The position numbers and the translations under genes are program-made. 64,000 nt of DNA from Ligula intestinalis (Eukaryota; Platyhelminthes; Cestoda; Diphyllobothriidea; Diphyllobothriidae): NCBI GenBank assembly GCA_036362985.1, contig JAYGXS010000005.1:24219039-24283038 (forward strand). The letters run 5' to 3'. The notes under the pieces are model-generated. The model made no database searches. It had not been told where the DNA came from and saw only the letters and a program-made list of their open reading frames with translations. Shown in pieces: positions 22,707 to 33,985 of this stretch (position 1 is the stretch's first letter; each line of letters starts with the position of its first letter).

Positions 22707-22747
22707 GCTGACATTTCGGAAACTCTCTCGTCTCCATCGTCAGAGCC
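22707..22747 (-). ncRNA. Hammerhead-ribozyme-like motif, PLE-D 3' end
   Basis: Minus strand: stem I GGCT, core CTGACGA (22737-22743), 6-bp stem II GGAGAC/GTTTCC, GAAA, a minimal stem III of one A-U pair (ATGT), cleavage-site TC, then AGC for stem I. All invariant core positions seem present, since the base before GA in CUGANGA is free. Tiny stem III variants of this type are known from PLEs and are thought to act as dimers. Confidence 0.72.
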
Positions 22748-23391
22748 ATGTCCGTTTCCTGCCGTTTGTCTTGAGACAGTGCGTCCTGTCTTAAGTCGGG
22801 TTTCATAACGGTGCCTCTTACGCGGGTGTTAGTCGATTGGACCGATCGATTGGAGGTGGTTGTTTGAATTTCCCTCTTCCTCGCGGGCGCCTTCACGGGA
22901 ATGAGTGCCACCTTTTTTACACGACTCCTGATAATTAAGACTTTCTGCCTTCGTGAATTTATGGTCGTTTGCGTCTTTTTCGCCTTTACGGGCGCACCCA
23001 CGAGCAATTGTGCCATATCATTTAGGAGATCATTGTTCGTTGACACGTTCCTCCTTTGTGGTCGTCGGCCGTCTGTCCTGTTTGCCTTCTTTTGCCTGGC
23101 CTGTTGCCCCATTTCGGGCGGAGGTGAGCCTTGCGCAGAGCGCTTGGTAGGCCGGATGAAGGTCCATGGCTCTGTTAAGTGTGCCATTGGAGGACCAACT
23201 TTCCAATAGTAATCTGGCCATCTTGTCATTGGCTCAGCCTACTATTCTTGCTTTTTCAAAGGCGAAGGTGTGGTTCTCCTGCTGTTCATGCTTATAGACC
23301 ATAGACAGTTCATTCTTGCATTTGATTGCGAGCTGATGCTCATGCAATCTTGTGCCCAGGCGCCTGCCCGTTTACCAACATACCTTGCATT
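22748..23391 (-). pseudogene. PLE-D GIY-YIG endonuclease C-terminal part and tail
   Basis: The minus strand near 23310-23390 reads KLKCKVCW-stop-TGRRLGTRLHEHQLAI, a decayed YVG.TGRRLGTRLHEH motif with the Arg and Glu-His still present. It is followed by NELSMVYKHEQQENHTFAFE and a stop near 23235. The next open part (22579-23229) gives MARLLLESW in another frame and a basic, Arg/Lys/Thr-rich tail (RQKKANRTDGRRPQRR) of unknown role, a common ending for PLE proteins. Confidence 0.75.
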
Positions 23392-24640
23392 TCAATTTTG
23401 GCATGGTAAGCTGTAGACCACTGACGATTGTTCTGTCAATGGAAGCGGGTCTTTGGGATTTCTCACTTGCTGTCTGATAGTGGATTCAGGTCTATGGGCC
23501 ACACCAATCCCAAAAGGTTTAAGGGTTCGCGCAGTCGCCTCTGAAACGTTTTTGATGAAGGGGATTGCGAGCCAAAATTTGGGGTCTTCTCCTTTTGACC
23601 GCTCAGGGTGCGGCTTCTTAAGGCATCTGCGTATGAAGGACTTCGGATAACCGTTGGCTTGCAATAGTGTATACAAGTACGCAATCTCCTCCTTCCTCCC
23701 TTTGTCGTCGCTGCAGTGTGTCTGAACGCGTTGGAAGAGGGTCCTAACACAACTGCGTTTATTGCCAATAGGGTGATTGCTTCTGAAGTGGAGAATGCGC
23801 ATCGTGTTAGTTGCCTTGCGATAGACCGTTGTCCTTATCTTCCCGTTTTCCAACCTTGTCATTTTTACGTCGAGGAAAGGTAACTGATTGTTGGCCTCTT
23901 CTTTCATAGTGAACTGGATGTCGGGAAAGATAGAATTCAACAGCTCCTTAAAAGCCTGCACTTTGCTCCTTTTGATGATAACAAACGTGTCGTCCACGTA
24001 TCTGGCCCAGAATTTCGGGGGAGAAGAGCTGAAGACCAGTTGCTCGAGCCGCTGTAAAACAGCCTCGGCAACAAGGCCAGACAGGGGCGAGCCCATTGGT
24101 GTCCCCTTCTTTTGTTCGTAGATCTGGCTATTAAACGTGAAGAAAGTTTTTAGACACTGTTCCAGGAGCTCGATTATATGAACTCGCTTGAGCTTTTGGT
24201 CTGTTTCATCCTATTTCTCTTGGAGAAGACTGTCAATCGTGTCGATAGCCAGAACGGGTGGAATAGAAGTGAAAAAGGAGGTCACGTCAAACGACACCAT
24301 CACTTCGTCTGCCTCCACTTCCAGGTGTTGGATGCGGGTTAAAAATTATTTAGCCTACTTTACGGTCCATTGTGAATCCTTGGTAAGGAAGCACAGTCGC
24401 TGGTACAGCCACTTCGATAGCCCGAAAGTTGGGGTGCCACATAAGGATACGATAGGGCGTAAGGGTACTCCAGGTTTGTGCACCTTTGGTAGGCCGTAGA
24501 AACATGCCATTGCAGCATCGGTCGCCTTTGTAGTTAGCGCTTCCCTTCTTGTCAGAGCACCCGACTTCTTCAGCTTGTCGATCGCCTTGTTAATGCTGTT
24601 CACGAGCCTTTTGAACTCGGTGGCATATTAACGTACAAAT
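23392..24640 (-). pseudogene. PLE-D reverse transcriptase
   Basis: From the minus strand: [19 protein letters not shown] (in 24355-24603), VSFDVTSFFTSIP with the first catalytic Asp (near 24290), GTPMGSPLSGLVAEAVLQRL (across 24096), RYVDDTFVII (residues 33-40 of the 234-codon open part), PFLDVKM, then the thumb with NHPIGNKRSCV, YPKSFIRRCL and IPFIKNVSEATARTLKPFGIG leading into the nuclease (SSVVYSLPC). The RT catalytic triad is intact. A TAG and a frame change break the part between 24100 and 24354. Confidence 0.9.
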
Positions 24641-24642
24641 TG
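24631..24642. repeat. Target-site duplication of PLE-D (right)
   Basis: ACGTACAAATTG, identical to 22629-22640. Confidence 0.92.
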
Positions 24643-26229
24643 GTTTTCGAACCAACCCAATATATCGCAACGTAGATCTGACCGTGGGAAAATCATGATT
24701 CTTCCAGGTGAATTCCAAGCACCATGAAGGTTTGACCTTGGGACTTGTTGATGGACATGGCGAAGCAAAACTTTACGGGAAATTGAAGTCCTCTGAAATT
24801 AAACGGTGTGTCAATTGACGCGATAGGAATGCGGGGGATTTAAGCGGTCTCCCATTTTAAGCAACTGGTCATAATTGTGGCCTCTATAAGGTATGACATC
24901 AGTCGCTTGACAATCAGCCTAGTGTCATTGCATAGCCGCGGTGGATCAATATTTCTCATCAGAATAATATGCGCGCAAACTTTCAGAACCAATTTATGCG
25001 ATGATACGCCAGATATTTCCAAGCTGTTCAGGAATTCAACTGGATAATTAAGACAGTCGGAAGGATCAACCGATGTATCGAATGATTTGTACAGTTTTTC
25101 CTCACCTGGAAGAAGACAGTTAATTCTGTCGTTAATGGAATTAGCGAATTTGTAGGTCGGAGCAATATATCATCGTTTGCATAGCCAGTATGCGTTGGAA
25201 AAGTTATTTTGGAGATCAGATTAAACTTTGCCTCTAATATCTTCGTCACTGCTCAGCAAATTTGCAACCAAACTTTCTGGAATGTTTCCGGTAGCATCGC
25301 TGCCAATTTTTCCTTCACCAATCTTCAAGATGTTGGTGGAGAATTCGTCGTTTTCATGGGCATTGTGCAGGAGAACTCTCATATTGGTCGTGAGTTTTAA
25401 TGTCTTCACTGTTGACCATAGTGGTGAATATTTTAGGCAGAATTTTACCTGGTCACCCCTGGTACCCCTTTGAATCACCGGTATTGTCTGGCGGAAATCA
25501 CCAGATAAAACCATTGTGATGCCACCAAGCGGAATGTTTTTCCTGCTACATCACGCAGCCTTCTGTCTACCGCTTCCAATGCAATTCTGTTGGCCATGGT
25601 ACACTCGTCCCAAATTAGAGCTGAGCACCGTTTCAACAATTCAGATGATCCACTACCTCTGCTTATGTGGCATATTGCGGTGCCATCATCAGGTAACCTT
25701 AGAGGAAGCTTGAAGGTACTGTGAGCAGTTCGGCCACCGGGAAGTAACGTCGCTGCTATACCAGCCGATGCAACTGCCAAAACAATTTTGCTTTCTTTGC
25801 GCAGCTCAGCCTAAAGCAGCTGAATGACGAACGTTTTGCCAGTTCCACTGGGCGCATCCAAACAGAAAATGTGGTCGGCATTACTGCAGTTATGGAAACC
25901 GTCAATAATCGTGTAGAATGCGTGAAGTTGATCGACCAGCATCCTTGGTGCTTGAAGAGCCACGTTTGCTGCCAGCTCGGTAAAATTGTAGCAAAGTTCC
26001 CGCTGAATTATAGTAGGAAGCTGATTCTCAATGCTTCTGTCAAAAGGAGGAAATCCATACATTTCAAGTTGCTCTCCACCCACTTCAACCAAGGTATTTT
26101 CAATGGGAATGAGTACCATGTTGTTGATGGCGGGATTGAAGTCTACGGGAAGATAGCATTTTGCAACTGTAGTTGATGTCGGTAGTCTGCCAACATATCA
26201 TTTCTGTACTTTTACCATAGATCATGGGG

Positions 26230-27960
26230 TCAGTTCAACGCACAACTTCTGATCAACAAAGCAAGCATTCGTCGTAATTGAAAAGGAGCGTAAGCAACGA
26301 CAGCTTCAGCAATGGTGTTCTCCCACTGATTATCATCTTGAAGCAGACCACGCCTCGCACAGGCTTCTCTGTAGGTAGAACACAGACAAGTGTCAATCAT
26401 CCTAAGATCTTCAAACGATGTTGTACATTTAACTTCATGGAGTAACATTCGTAAATAGAAGCATTCTTGTTTAGAGGGGTGAACAGTGTTAATTCTGCCC
26501 ATTTTTACATCGTACTTGCTGCTAGGAAGTCCATCAACTGGAATACCTACCTTTCGTCGGGCGCACTTGTTTCGATTCCATGTGTAGTATGAGAAGACCT
26601 GAATATGCAAAAGTGTCTGGGCAAACGAATCTTGCTGGCACAATTTGAAGAACGCAGTCAAAGTTTTATCTTTAGGATTCTGAAGCTGATTCAAGAGGAA
26701 TCCTTCCGTAAAGTAAATCCATTGGCCATTTTCCAGGTGAACGCTTAAGTGTTCAATGGCCGAAAAATGGTTATGGATATCGAAACCAAAGATTCTCCAG
26801 AATGCCTCATTGCTGCTGATGTATCTACCTATTTCATACTGGGTAATCTCATCATTTTTGTTACGGTGGTTGATAGAGTACATGGCGGCATCGGATCCTT
26901 TGTTGATATACTTGCAGACGTACTTGATGGACTTCACTGAGTTGCAAAATTCAATGTTGATGTGGGCGTTGAATACTTTTGACAGTAAGGGGAAATATGG
27001 CACAATCCATCGGTTACCAATTACCACACCACCGTTTCGCCTTTCATTGATAACTGCTTCGAATCCACCAATCTCAGGTTGTCACCTTCTATAGAGAGGG
27101 TAACCATCCCCATCAGTCTGAGTTGCATCTAGAAATCGCTTGGGATATCTCTTGGTACGTTTCCCATCCTTCATGCAATGCTGTTAGGATTTATCTGACC
27201 GCATGGGCCATGCACCATTTGTGTTTTGATCGTTTAAAACAGGACAGGGTCAACGGATCGGTCCAGAAACTCTGCGCATATAAATTTCTTGACATCGGAA
27301 GAGTGCAATTTTTCCTTCAGCCAGACCAAAATGTGAGCGTGGGGCAATCCTCTCTTTTGCCACTCAAAAGTGTACATGTGACACTGAACATCACCCAAAA
27401 TTTTGAATTTTGTGATGAGTCTCATCACGGTTGTCAACTTAAGCTGAAATACCCACGCGGACAAATCATGGCGATCCTGTGGCTTTTGGCCGGGAAACAA
27501 CTCATTAGTTATTTCAGGCCATGATGGGTTGCAGGTAAACGTAATGAATAGGTCCGGGCGACCATAATGCCTAACGTAAACCAACGCCCCTTGGGTTTTC
27601 TCATGCATGTAGCGAGGAGACCCAGTGTGGCTTGACGGCAAGATGAAATGTTGACCGTGACCAGCATCATTACCACCATCAGAAAGGATATTGTCTCTAA
27701 GATAGATGAAGTTTTCAACGCGAAGTTCTTTTTGGTGTGTGCGGAAATATCAAAAGCGTTCTGATTCCATTTTGGCAAACATATCAACAGCAAATTGTAG
27801 AAATATTTTGAATCGACGAATTAGTTTGAAAGTTCGTTCCCGAAACATAAAGTGATATGAGTAGAAGGCTTTACAACTTACTGTTTTACGGGTGCCAATT
27901 TGAGGCATACCGAAGCGATAACCGTCTTCACCATTAACATGCATGCGAGGGTAATTTAAG
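26230..27960 (-). pseudogene. Helitron Rep (HUH endonuclease) domain
   Basis: The frame 27234-27641 carries the Rep signatures DLFITFTCNPSWPEI (30-44) and the HUH motif RGLPHAHILVWL (97-108, His101 and His103). The frame 26230-27027 carries the Y2 region IKYVCKYINKGSDAAMY (near residues 34-50) with the paired Tyr, and continues with GFDIHNHFSAIEHLSVHLENGQ. The two are linked through 27028-27233 in shifted frames. Upstream, 27750-27944 gives a degenerate start (RMHVNGEDGYRFG). The domain cuts and joins single strands at the Helitron ends. Catalytic His and Tyr residues are still visible although the gene is frameshifted. Confidence 0.87.
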
Positions 27961-29146
27961 GCGTCTTATGAACGGTGTGTCTCGTATATCCTTTGCAACC
28001 TATCGTCCCTCCTTCTCACGACAATACCCCTGTTGCCGTGCTGTGTTTCTGACATAATGACGGCCACCTCGTTGCATGCGGGAGCATTAAATATTTGTTG
28101 GTGTTCTCCACGAGGATGTTTATCGGCATCTATGACAAAAGTGAAGTCAATGGAAGCGTGCATCTCCAGGGCAGACTTGAAACTGTTAACGTAGCTGTTG
28201 CGCTGGTGTAGCATGTCTTGAAGGGACAGTATTACATGATTCTTTAAGCCTTGGTACACTCAAGATCGGCTTTGAGCCTGTAGGTAAATGTCTTCTACGA
28301 AATATATTTGTAGAAATTTCGGCTCGCCATCAGGAGGAGGTAGTACCATTCCAATTCGGTGCAAACCTGGCCTTCCACCTGAAAGGTAAGCATAAATCCA
28401 AACTCACGAACAACGTTGGCACCAAAGGAGTCATTTAAAACGCACCAATGTATTTTCTCAAATAAAAAAAATCTTTCAATCATCGGTATTACCAGCAAGC
28501 AATGTTTGAAGTATTTCTGGTGGCTGGGGAAGTTATTCAGTAGAACTTTGCCGTTGGAACAGCACACGCCGATCGTCTAACCAGTCAATTTTTTCGTCTG
28601 ACAATGTCCGCAACCTTCTACCATCTTCCCAATGGAAACATTTACATCTTCCGCATAACCAAGGCTTGGGCTGTAATTGAGTGAGTCTTTGTCCCACACC
28701 TGAGCATTTATGGAAGCAGCCGATTGGCTAGAAACGCCAACCCGTATGGGAATGGGCTGCAAACTGGAGTTTCCAGCATCGTTTGGGCGTTAACCCACTC
28801 TCAGTGATGCTTGCATAGTCAGACGTGCACTTTTACGGCTGCGTAATTCTTTTTGCCAACGCTGCGAATTTCTTAACCTACCCAGCTCTCTCCTTTGCAA
28901 GGTTTGGACCTCGATTGCTTGGGAGAAGTTAATTTGATAGCTAATCGCGTCTTCGCGTCTTCTTTGCAGCATTTTATCTTCAGTTTGTTGGGAGCGTCGA
29001 TATCGCTGACGTATGGCATTAGTCTCCAGGCGAAGTCGTCTCTTTGCCTCGGTCTCTTGCGAACGTATATTAACACTGGCAAGTCTCTTCTGTTCCTTCG
29101 TTTGAACTTGTGTTCTCGCGGCTGCTCTAATTCCTTTTCTACCTAA
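27961..29146 (-). pseudogene. Helitron N-terminal protein region
   Basis: In minus-strand order: a basic coiled-coil-like segment with repeated RRR/QRR/ETxAKRRLRLET (28790-29146), PSLGYAEDVNVSIGKMVEGC (28577-28762), CCSNGKVLLNNFP with the conserved Cys pair (28295-28567), and LKNHVILSLQDMLHQRNSYV, then FVIDADKHPRGEHQQIFNAP.CNEVAVIM (27966-28259). These are standard landmarks of animal Helitron Rep-helicase proteins upstream of Rep. Stops separate the segments. The true start is not clear and probably lies near 29140. Confidence 0.82.
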
Positions 29147-30042
29147 TGAGGTAGAAACTACAAATAGATTATTATTTTGAACAGAATAACATAAATTAGA
29201 AAAGAAGTAAGTTTACAATGTTACCTTTAGTCACCAGCCCATCATCGTTTGTCGAGTTGTTTGTATTCAGAACATGCCTGACGTCATCACTGTTGTCCAT
29301 AATGATAGTTTGTGAGGGTTTGATTGAAAGAGAAGGGATTTATGTGGTAGGCCATTCAACCTAACCTTAGAGCTAGCCGCATCACTGTGGAGGGAGAGTG
29401 GGGGGGTGGCGGTCTTTCAACCGGCCGCGACAACTTGCGCGCAATTAAAAGGGGAGGTCGAAGTGAAAGTAGGTCAAGGGGTTTACGCTCAATCCATGCA
29501 GTAGTAACAAAGGGGTTAAGAGGGCGAGATAGGTGTAAAGGGATCATGGGCATCAGATTCTAGTCATAATTGGGGAATGAGTCCAACAATTCATGTCGTC
29601 CCGTGGCCATCGTCTCAAGTTTTGTTTGGAGGTGTGAGGACGCAAGGGACGGTGTCAGTGGCGTTTGGAGGCTTGGTTTACGGTGAGTGAATTTGAAGCA
29701 GCTGTGCAAACACGGTTATAGCCCTTGCTTCATTGGCGGGGGGTGACCTTTCAAGCGGTCGCGACGACCTGGAAGCGACGACCCCACCCCCGCCCACCCC
29801 CCGTGGCGTATTCACACGCGCATTTCACGTCGGGTGTCTCTCGAATCCTCATGCGCACGGTAGAATGTGGGAGCGACGTAGAGACAGACACGCATAGGTG
29901 ACTGAGAATGCGTGCCGATGAAGTGATCGTGGTACTAACATGCGCACCTCGAAGGCGCACAAGGCATGTCAACCTGACTCCGGCGACCAATGATAACGGA
30001 GACACACACAGAGACAGTCACCGCTTTTATTAAGTAAACTGA
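29147..30042 (-). other. Helitron 5' non-coding region
   Basis: About 900 bp, GC-richer than the surroundings. Two related stretches, 29405-29440 and 29741-29775 (TTTCAA-CGG/C-CGCGAC core), look like an internal direct duplication. The last 30 bp before the TC end contain GTGACTGTCTCTGTGTGTG, a short GT-rich run often seen just inside Helitron starts. Confidence 0.65.
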
Positions 30043-30314
30043 TAGGCTCCTCAAAAAAAAAACAGAAAATTCCGAAAAGTGAAAAATTCCGGTTTCTAGG
30101 TAAACGGTGAGACAGTCATTTGATTCATAAATCTGAGTCAATACAGCACCAAAAGTAGAGAAAAATGCTTTACTTAGAAATAAATTTCCTTAATTTTCAG
30201 CAAAAAATAGCTTTATTCCCGGAGATCAATGATTATTGTAAAAAAGGTTTATCGTAAAAGTTAAAAGATCATAGAATACTCAAAATTAAAGTTTAACAGG
30301 TTATCTAGATCTAC

Positions 30315-30990
30315 TATTGAGACAGGTCAGCTTTCAACTTCTCAATGTCTGCTTCTTCACTCGTAAGGTAGCGTGCTGGGAATAAGAAAACAGAGTGCTG
30401 ATATGCCGAGATACGGCACGACCTATGATGGAAGCCTCGGTGCATTGTACGGGAAAACTTCGCAGTCATGAGTTCAGAGTGGATGTGATCAGCAAATTGT
30501 TTGAAATTTTGAACTGTCGCTGTATTATAATGTCTGCAAAAATAACATGAGAAAAACCGATAGGTAAGGAGAGCATCCTGTGGATACTTTTAAAATGACC
30601 AGGTATTTTTTAGTAAAGGTACACAAGTATCTGAACAGCAGTAAAGAATAAAGGGAAGAATGCAGGCATGTATGAATCGCTTGATTGGGTCTTGCCGTGT
30701 GCGACATGAACGCAAGCAGTGGATATAATATAAAAATTTACGAGTTTTAATAAGAAGGCCTTCCATATGAAAAGCAAATTGAAGGTTGGATGCCAGATTC
30801 ATACCAAAGTTTCTGAATGAGGATACCTCGTTGGGCAAAATTTCAACAGTTTCAGGACTAGGAGAGGATAGCAGTCAAAAAATACACTGGGCTGACTTAA
30901 GCTCATTAGTTCGTTTGTCAATGATGCTTCTAAAACGTGTGGGGATGACAGCCATTCGGATAGCATTTAGGTAAGCTATTTTATAAGAGC
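30315..30990 (-). pseudogene. Non-LTR retrotransposon RT C-terminal fragment
   Basis: The minus strand gives LNAIRMAVIPTRF, then PNEVSSFRNFGMNL, TRQDPIKRFIHACILPFILYC (30590-30838) and, after a frame change, NFKQFADHIHSELMTAKFS and LFPARYLTSEEADIEKLKADLSQ down to about 30315. This is the region after the palm of LINE reverse transcriptases (thumb and C-terminal domain) and includes a plausible natural end. The catalytic palm is absent, as expected for a 5'-truncated LINE. Confidence 0.7.
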
Positions 30991-32915
30991 ACATGTGGAA
31001 ATGTCGATCACTGATTTACAAACCCAAACGGAATGGTAAGATACTATCGCAAACATCTAATCTTGCCTACATTCAGAGAAATTTCCTTCCATCACATTTA
31101 TTTGTAATTATTTTAGAGATTCGATTAGGATATGGTTCAAAACAGTCTTAAGATGTTGTTGAACACTTTCTAATAGTTTCAGTCGATTTTCCATATTAAA
31201 GGATTTAGTACTATGTGCTTACCAAAGCCTTAAAAATAAGACGTTTCTTAAAAGCATTTATCATAATAGTGAGTGCTGGACATTATTTGAATTTTACAGC
31301 CCTTTTGGCTCATGGATAAGAACTGTCGCAATATTTTACATTATTTGCAGGGAAACTGAACGTTTACAACATAAGTCACACATGAGAAGGCTTAAAATCA
31401 ACGTAAAACTTTTAATAAAAAATTATCGTTTGAAACCCACTTAAATTGGATATTTCGACTGCAAATGTCTGCGTATTTTTGAAAGCTTTATTTACATTCC
31501 GGACAATAAGGGACTAACCTTTAGCTGAAAAATAAAAAAAATCACATATATCTGCATGCTAGAGCTGCTTTCGTTATACTTATTCTATGATTGCACATTC
31601 ACAACAGAGTGATAGCATAAAAGGTATGATTTTTTGAAAATGGACAACCTTGTGCTCATTCCGTTTTATCTTTCTCTGTTCGTTAATGCTACACTGAACA
31701 CAGAAATTGGTTGATCATCTATATCCCGCTTATGGCCCTAAATCTCCATGTAATAAACTTATTTATAGGTGCCCTGTGTCCGCGTTGGCCTACGTTTTCC
31801 TTCAATTTATATATGTGAACCAAATTTGCTTCTAGTAGGCAGCATTTTCCTCCTCAATACAATTCAACTAAAACAAAAAGCACCTTCGAATGGGTATCAG
31901 CCCGTCCCCTCGAATGTAAAGTATGGTGAGTGCTTTTAGAAACATTCCGCAATTTGAAAAAGACCAGTAAACCGACGGAACCCCTTTCTTTAGGAATATA
32001 ATTCAAAGAGGGAATAATTTGCTACCAACTGAGTACAAGATAAGCTTTTGTCGTGCATGTTCTCCATAAAATGTATTTAAATTTATAAAAGCAGTCAAAA
32101 TCAATGTTAACATTGGATACCATTAAAATAGCCATTATTACAGAATCAATTTTGTCGCAGCTGTCAGAGAGAAGCTCGTCGTAGAGTGGGTATCCTATCG
32201 TGAGTGAAAAGAATTGAAATTGGACTGTATGGTAAACAGTTTTGCAACCCTACTCAATGTTGGTTTGCGAATGATTAACGGTATTTTGTAAATTTCTGAA
32301 TGTTTTTGCTGCACTTACCATTTTTATCATGAGTTCAGTAATCCCCTGAACATGTTCTTCCCTTCAAGGAATGCCCATTTTTTCTCGCGGTCATTTACTC
32401 AGACCAGCCAGACAGGCTACAAACGCCATCTGAAATTATTTGCCGCGTTAAAAAAATATCAAAAGGATATGAATAGCACAACAGTCAGAAGCTCATTTAC
32501 ACGGTGGGAGCCATCTGGGGTATGAATTTGCAACTGCTTTTAGCACATTTTGCTCTGCGCCTGACTAAGACTTCAAAAAAGACCGCGTCTACCACTTGTA
32601 AACCAGAGACTTTTTGCCCTTAACACGTACACTAGATTCACTTATGCCTGAAATCTCATTCATGAGACAATAAAAGGCCTTTTCAGCAAAACCAGATTGA
32701 TTTGTTCTGTCAAATGCATATGGCAGCAAAAGTACGACTGCTACGTACAATTAGAATATTGCTGCTCAGGAATTAACATGAATATGCTGTAAAAAATTAA
32801 TTTCATGAGAATTTCAAAATGTGTGGAATCAGTTAAACAAGGTAAACTAACATTCCAAACGCACAGAAAGAGCGCACATGTAAAGAACCGATTCGACTAA
32901 ATGACGTCAGGAGAA
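30991..32915. other. Unassigned AT-rich DNA
   Basis: About 1.9 kb without a recognisable feature. Confidence 0.55.
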
Positions 32916-32919
32916 AAAA

Positions 32920-33125
32920 GGAGGAGGCATTTTTTCCGAGCCTCCCCCCTCTCCTATCTCTCCCTAATCACCGCTTACTTAGCTGCTGGTTACTACTCTT
33001 CAACCCCCTTTCCTTTTACCTAGATTAATTTATCTGTCACGTCGAACGTAATTTACCTACAATTTGCCTTTTGATAATTTATTGAAAGTAAATGCATGCT
33101 TGCCAATTGCTCTCCGAAAGTCATT
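32920..33125 (+). mobile_element. PLE-B 3' end fragment
   Basis: Plus orientation counterpart of 7993-8270 (complement) and 40660-40880: CCCCTCTCCT-ATC, ACCGCTTACTTAGC, CTAGATTAATTTATCTGTCACG and the region of the ribozyme. It has no coding part. It is a short solo 3' end. Confidence 0.75.
33068..33102 (+). ncRNA. Decayed hammerhead-like motif, PLE-B fragment
   Basis: TTGATAATTTATTGAAAGT and GCATGCTTGCCAATT align with the PLE-B ribozymes at 8033-8073 and 40683-40728. CTGATGA has become TTGATAA, so it is very likely inactive. Confidence 0.5.
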
Positions 33126-33644
33126 TAGCTACTGTTGCACATAACTACTTTTTCAGACGAATGATAATCTGAATACGGCCAGAAGCAAACAGTCTAAACT
33201 CTGCATGTATATTCGAACACCATTTAGCGAAAACTGGATACACTTTTGTTAGGTTTCTGCATTTTTTAGAACCCTCTAAACGAATATCTCGATTGCTGCG
33301 ATAGGACCGATAACGGAATGCAATATTTACTAAGCATACGTGTTAAAAGGCAAAACATTTAAATTCAATTGTCAAATGTAGTCGAAAAAATAGAGTTTAT
33401 GTTAATTACGGAATTTTTATATGCATAAATTGTTTGTTATGTAAAAAAGAATTCAGTTTGTCATTGAAAAAGGTGAATAATTTGCTATTATTGGTATTTG
33501 CCGTCAATTTGCCATTAATAAAGATCCTGTTTTCTCTTTGATGATAAAAATTTTTCAAATAAAATACCAAGAGATGCCTTAGCCAAATAAGGAATATAAG
33601 TACACGTTTGCTGCAATTATAGTTGTATATTCCTCCCATCGTTC
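33126..33644. other. Unassigned AT-rich DNA
   Basis: No supported feature. Confidence 0.5.
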
Positions 33645-33735
33645 CCGAAAGAGGAGAAATAAGAAGAGCAGGTTATATCTGAGACCAGGTTGTATTTTAG
33701 CTGACCTTTCTAAATCCTTCTAGCTTCCATCTTAT
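33645..33735 (-). mobile_element. PLE-D family 3' end fragment
   Basis: Matches 22650-22740 in the same orientation (AAGAAG-AG, GACCAGGTTGTATTTTAGCTGACC). It includes the lower half of the ribozyme-like motif (33694-33728), without its CTGACGA end. It abuts an oppositely oriented piece of the same family. Confidence 0.7.
33694..33728 (-). ncRNA. Hammerhead-like remnant, PLE-D family
   Basis: Minus strand GATGGAAGC...GATTTAGAAAGGTCAGC aligns with the motif at 22707-22743. The 5' CTGA part is cut off and the GAAA box is shifted by a change. Confidence 0.4.
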
Positions 33736-33736
33736 A

Positions 33737-33985
33737 AAGGAGTTGAACCTAAGCTCTGCCTCGCAATACCTTATGTGAAGAATATATCAAAACCGACTGC
33801 ACGAATCCTGAAACCGTTCAGGATCAGTGTGACACATAGGCCGCAGTGAACCATCAGACAGCAGATCATGAGGCCCAAAAACGTGCTGTCATTGACAGGA
33901 CAATCAGCAGTGGTCTACAGGATATCATACCAAAACTGAAATGCAAGATATGTTGGTGAAACGGGCAGAAATCCCAGGTTCGCCA
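33737..33985 (+). pseudogene. PLE-D family RT thumb and nuclease start, fragment
   Basis: The plus strand reads EPKLCLAIPYVKNISKPTAR, ILKPFRISVTHRPQ-stop-TIRQQI, RPKNVLSLTGQSAVVYRI and then a frame change to ARYVGETGRNP. This closely parallels the PLE-D segment LAIPFIKNVSEATARTLKPFGIG...SSVVYSLPC at 23392-23600. It ends just after the YVGETG motif. Confidence 0.78.

Larger units (their letters stand above)
22641..24630 (-). mobile_element. PLE-D: 5'-truncated Penelope-like element in the Helitron
   Basis: A 1,990-bp insertion with a 12-bp target-site duplication. On the minus strand it begins inside the N-terminal RT region ([20 protein letters not shown]) and has lost the PADKG part. It then holds the whole RT core, thumb, GIY-YIG nuclease, tail and a hammerhead-like 3' end. 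It is younger than the Helitron it breaks. Stops include TAG in the palm-linker (near 24212), TGA or TAG in the nuclease (near 23370 and 23235) and frame changes. Fragments of the same family occur at 33645-33980. Confidence 0.92.
22574..26130 (-). pseudogene. Helitron PIF1-like helicase region (split by PLE-D)
   Basis: In minus-strand order: Walker A APSGTGKT (in the frame 25811-26119, residues 89-96), an in-frame TAG, Walker B ALIWDECTM (25475-25780, residues about 54-62), motif III LSGDFRQTIPVI (25221-25514), then SINKSQGQT and SHGQIYVA (24660-24760). The frame runs to SKTNLYV at 24631, is interrupted by PLE-D, and resumes at 22640 as NLYVLASNGVTRNFVYPQSL with a TGA stop at 22574-22576. 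It would unwind DNA during rolling-circle transposition. Stops and frame changes make this copy inactive. The last codons fit a natural C-terminus. Confidence 0.87.
21666..30042 (-). mobile_element. Helitron with nested PLE-D
   Basis: Rolling-circle transposon of 8.4 kb, about 6.4 kb without the insertion. On the minus strand the 5' end is TC (30042-30041) preceded by A, opening TCAGTTTACTTAATAAAAGC, which is a typical Helitron start. The 3' end is CTAG (21669-21666) followed by T, with an 8-bp hairpin GGAAGCCC/GGGCTTCC at 21673-21699 just inside. This matches the A-T target and CTRR rule. Between them lie an N-terminal region, a Rep domain with HUH and Y2 motifs, and a PIF1-like helicase, all on the minus strand and broken by stops and frameshifts. 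No terminal inverted repeats or target duplication are expected for this class. Confidence 0.9.

Noticed and set aside
26756..27524. Plus-strand frames of 112 and 133 codons
   Set aside because: Antisense to the Helitron Rep domain, which has the HUH and Y2 motifs on the minus strand.
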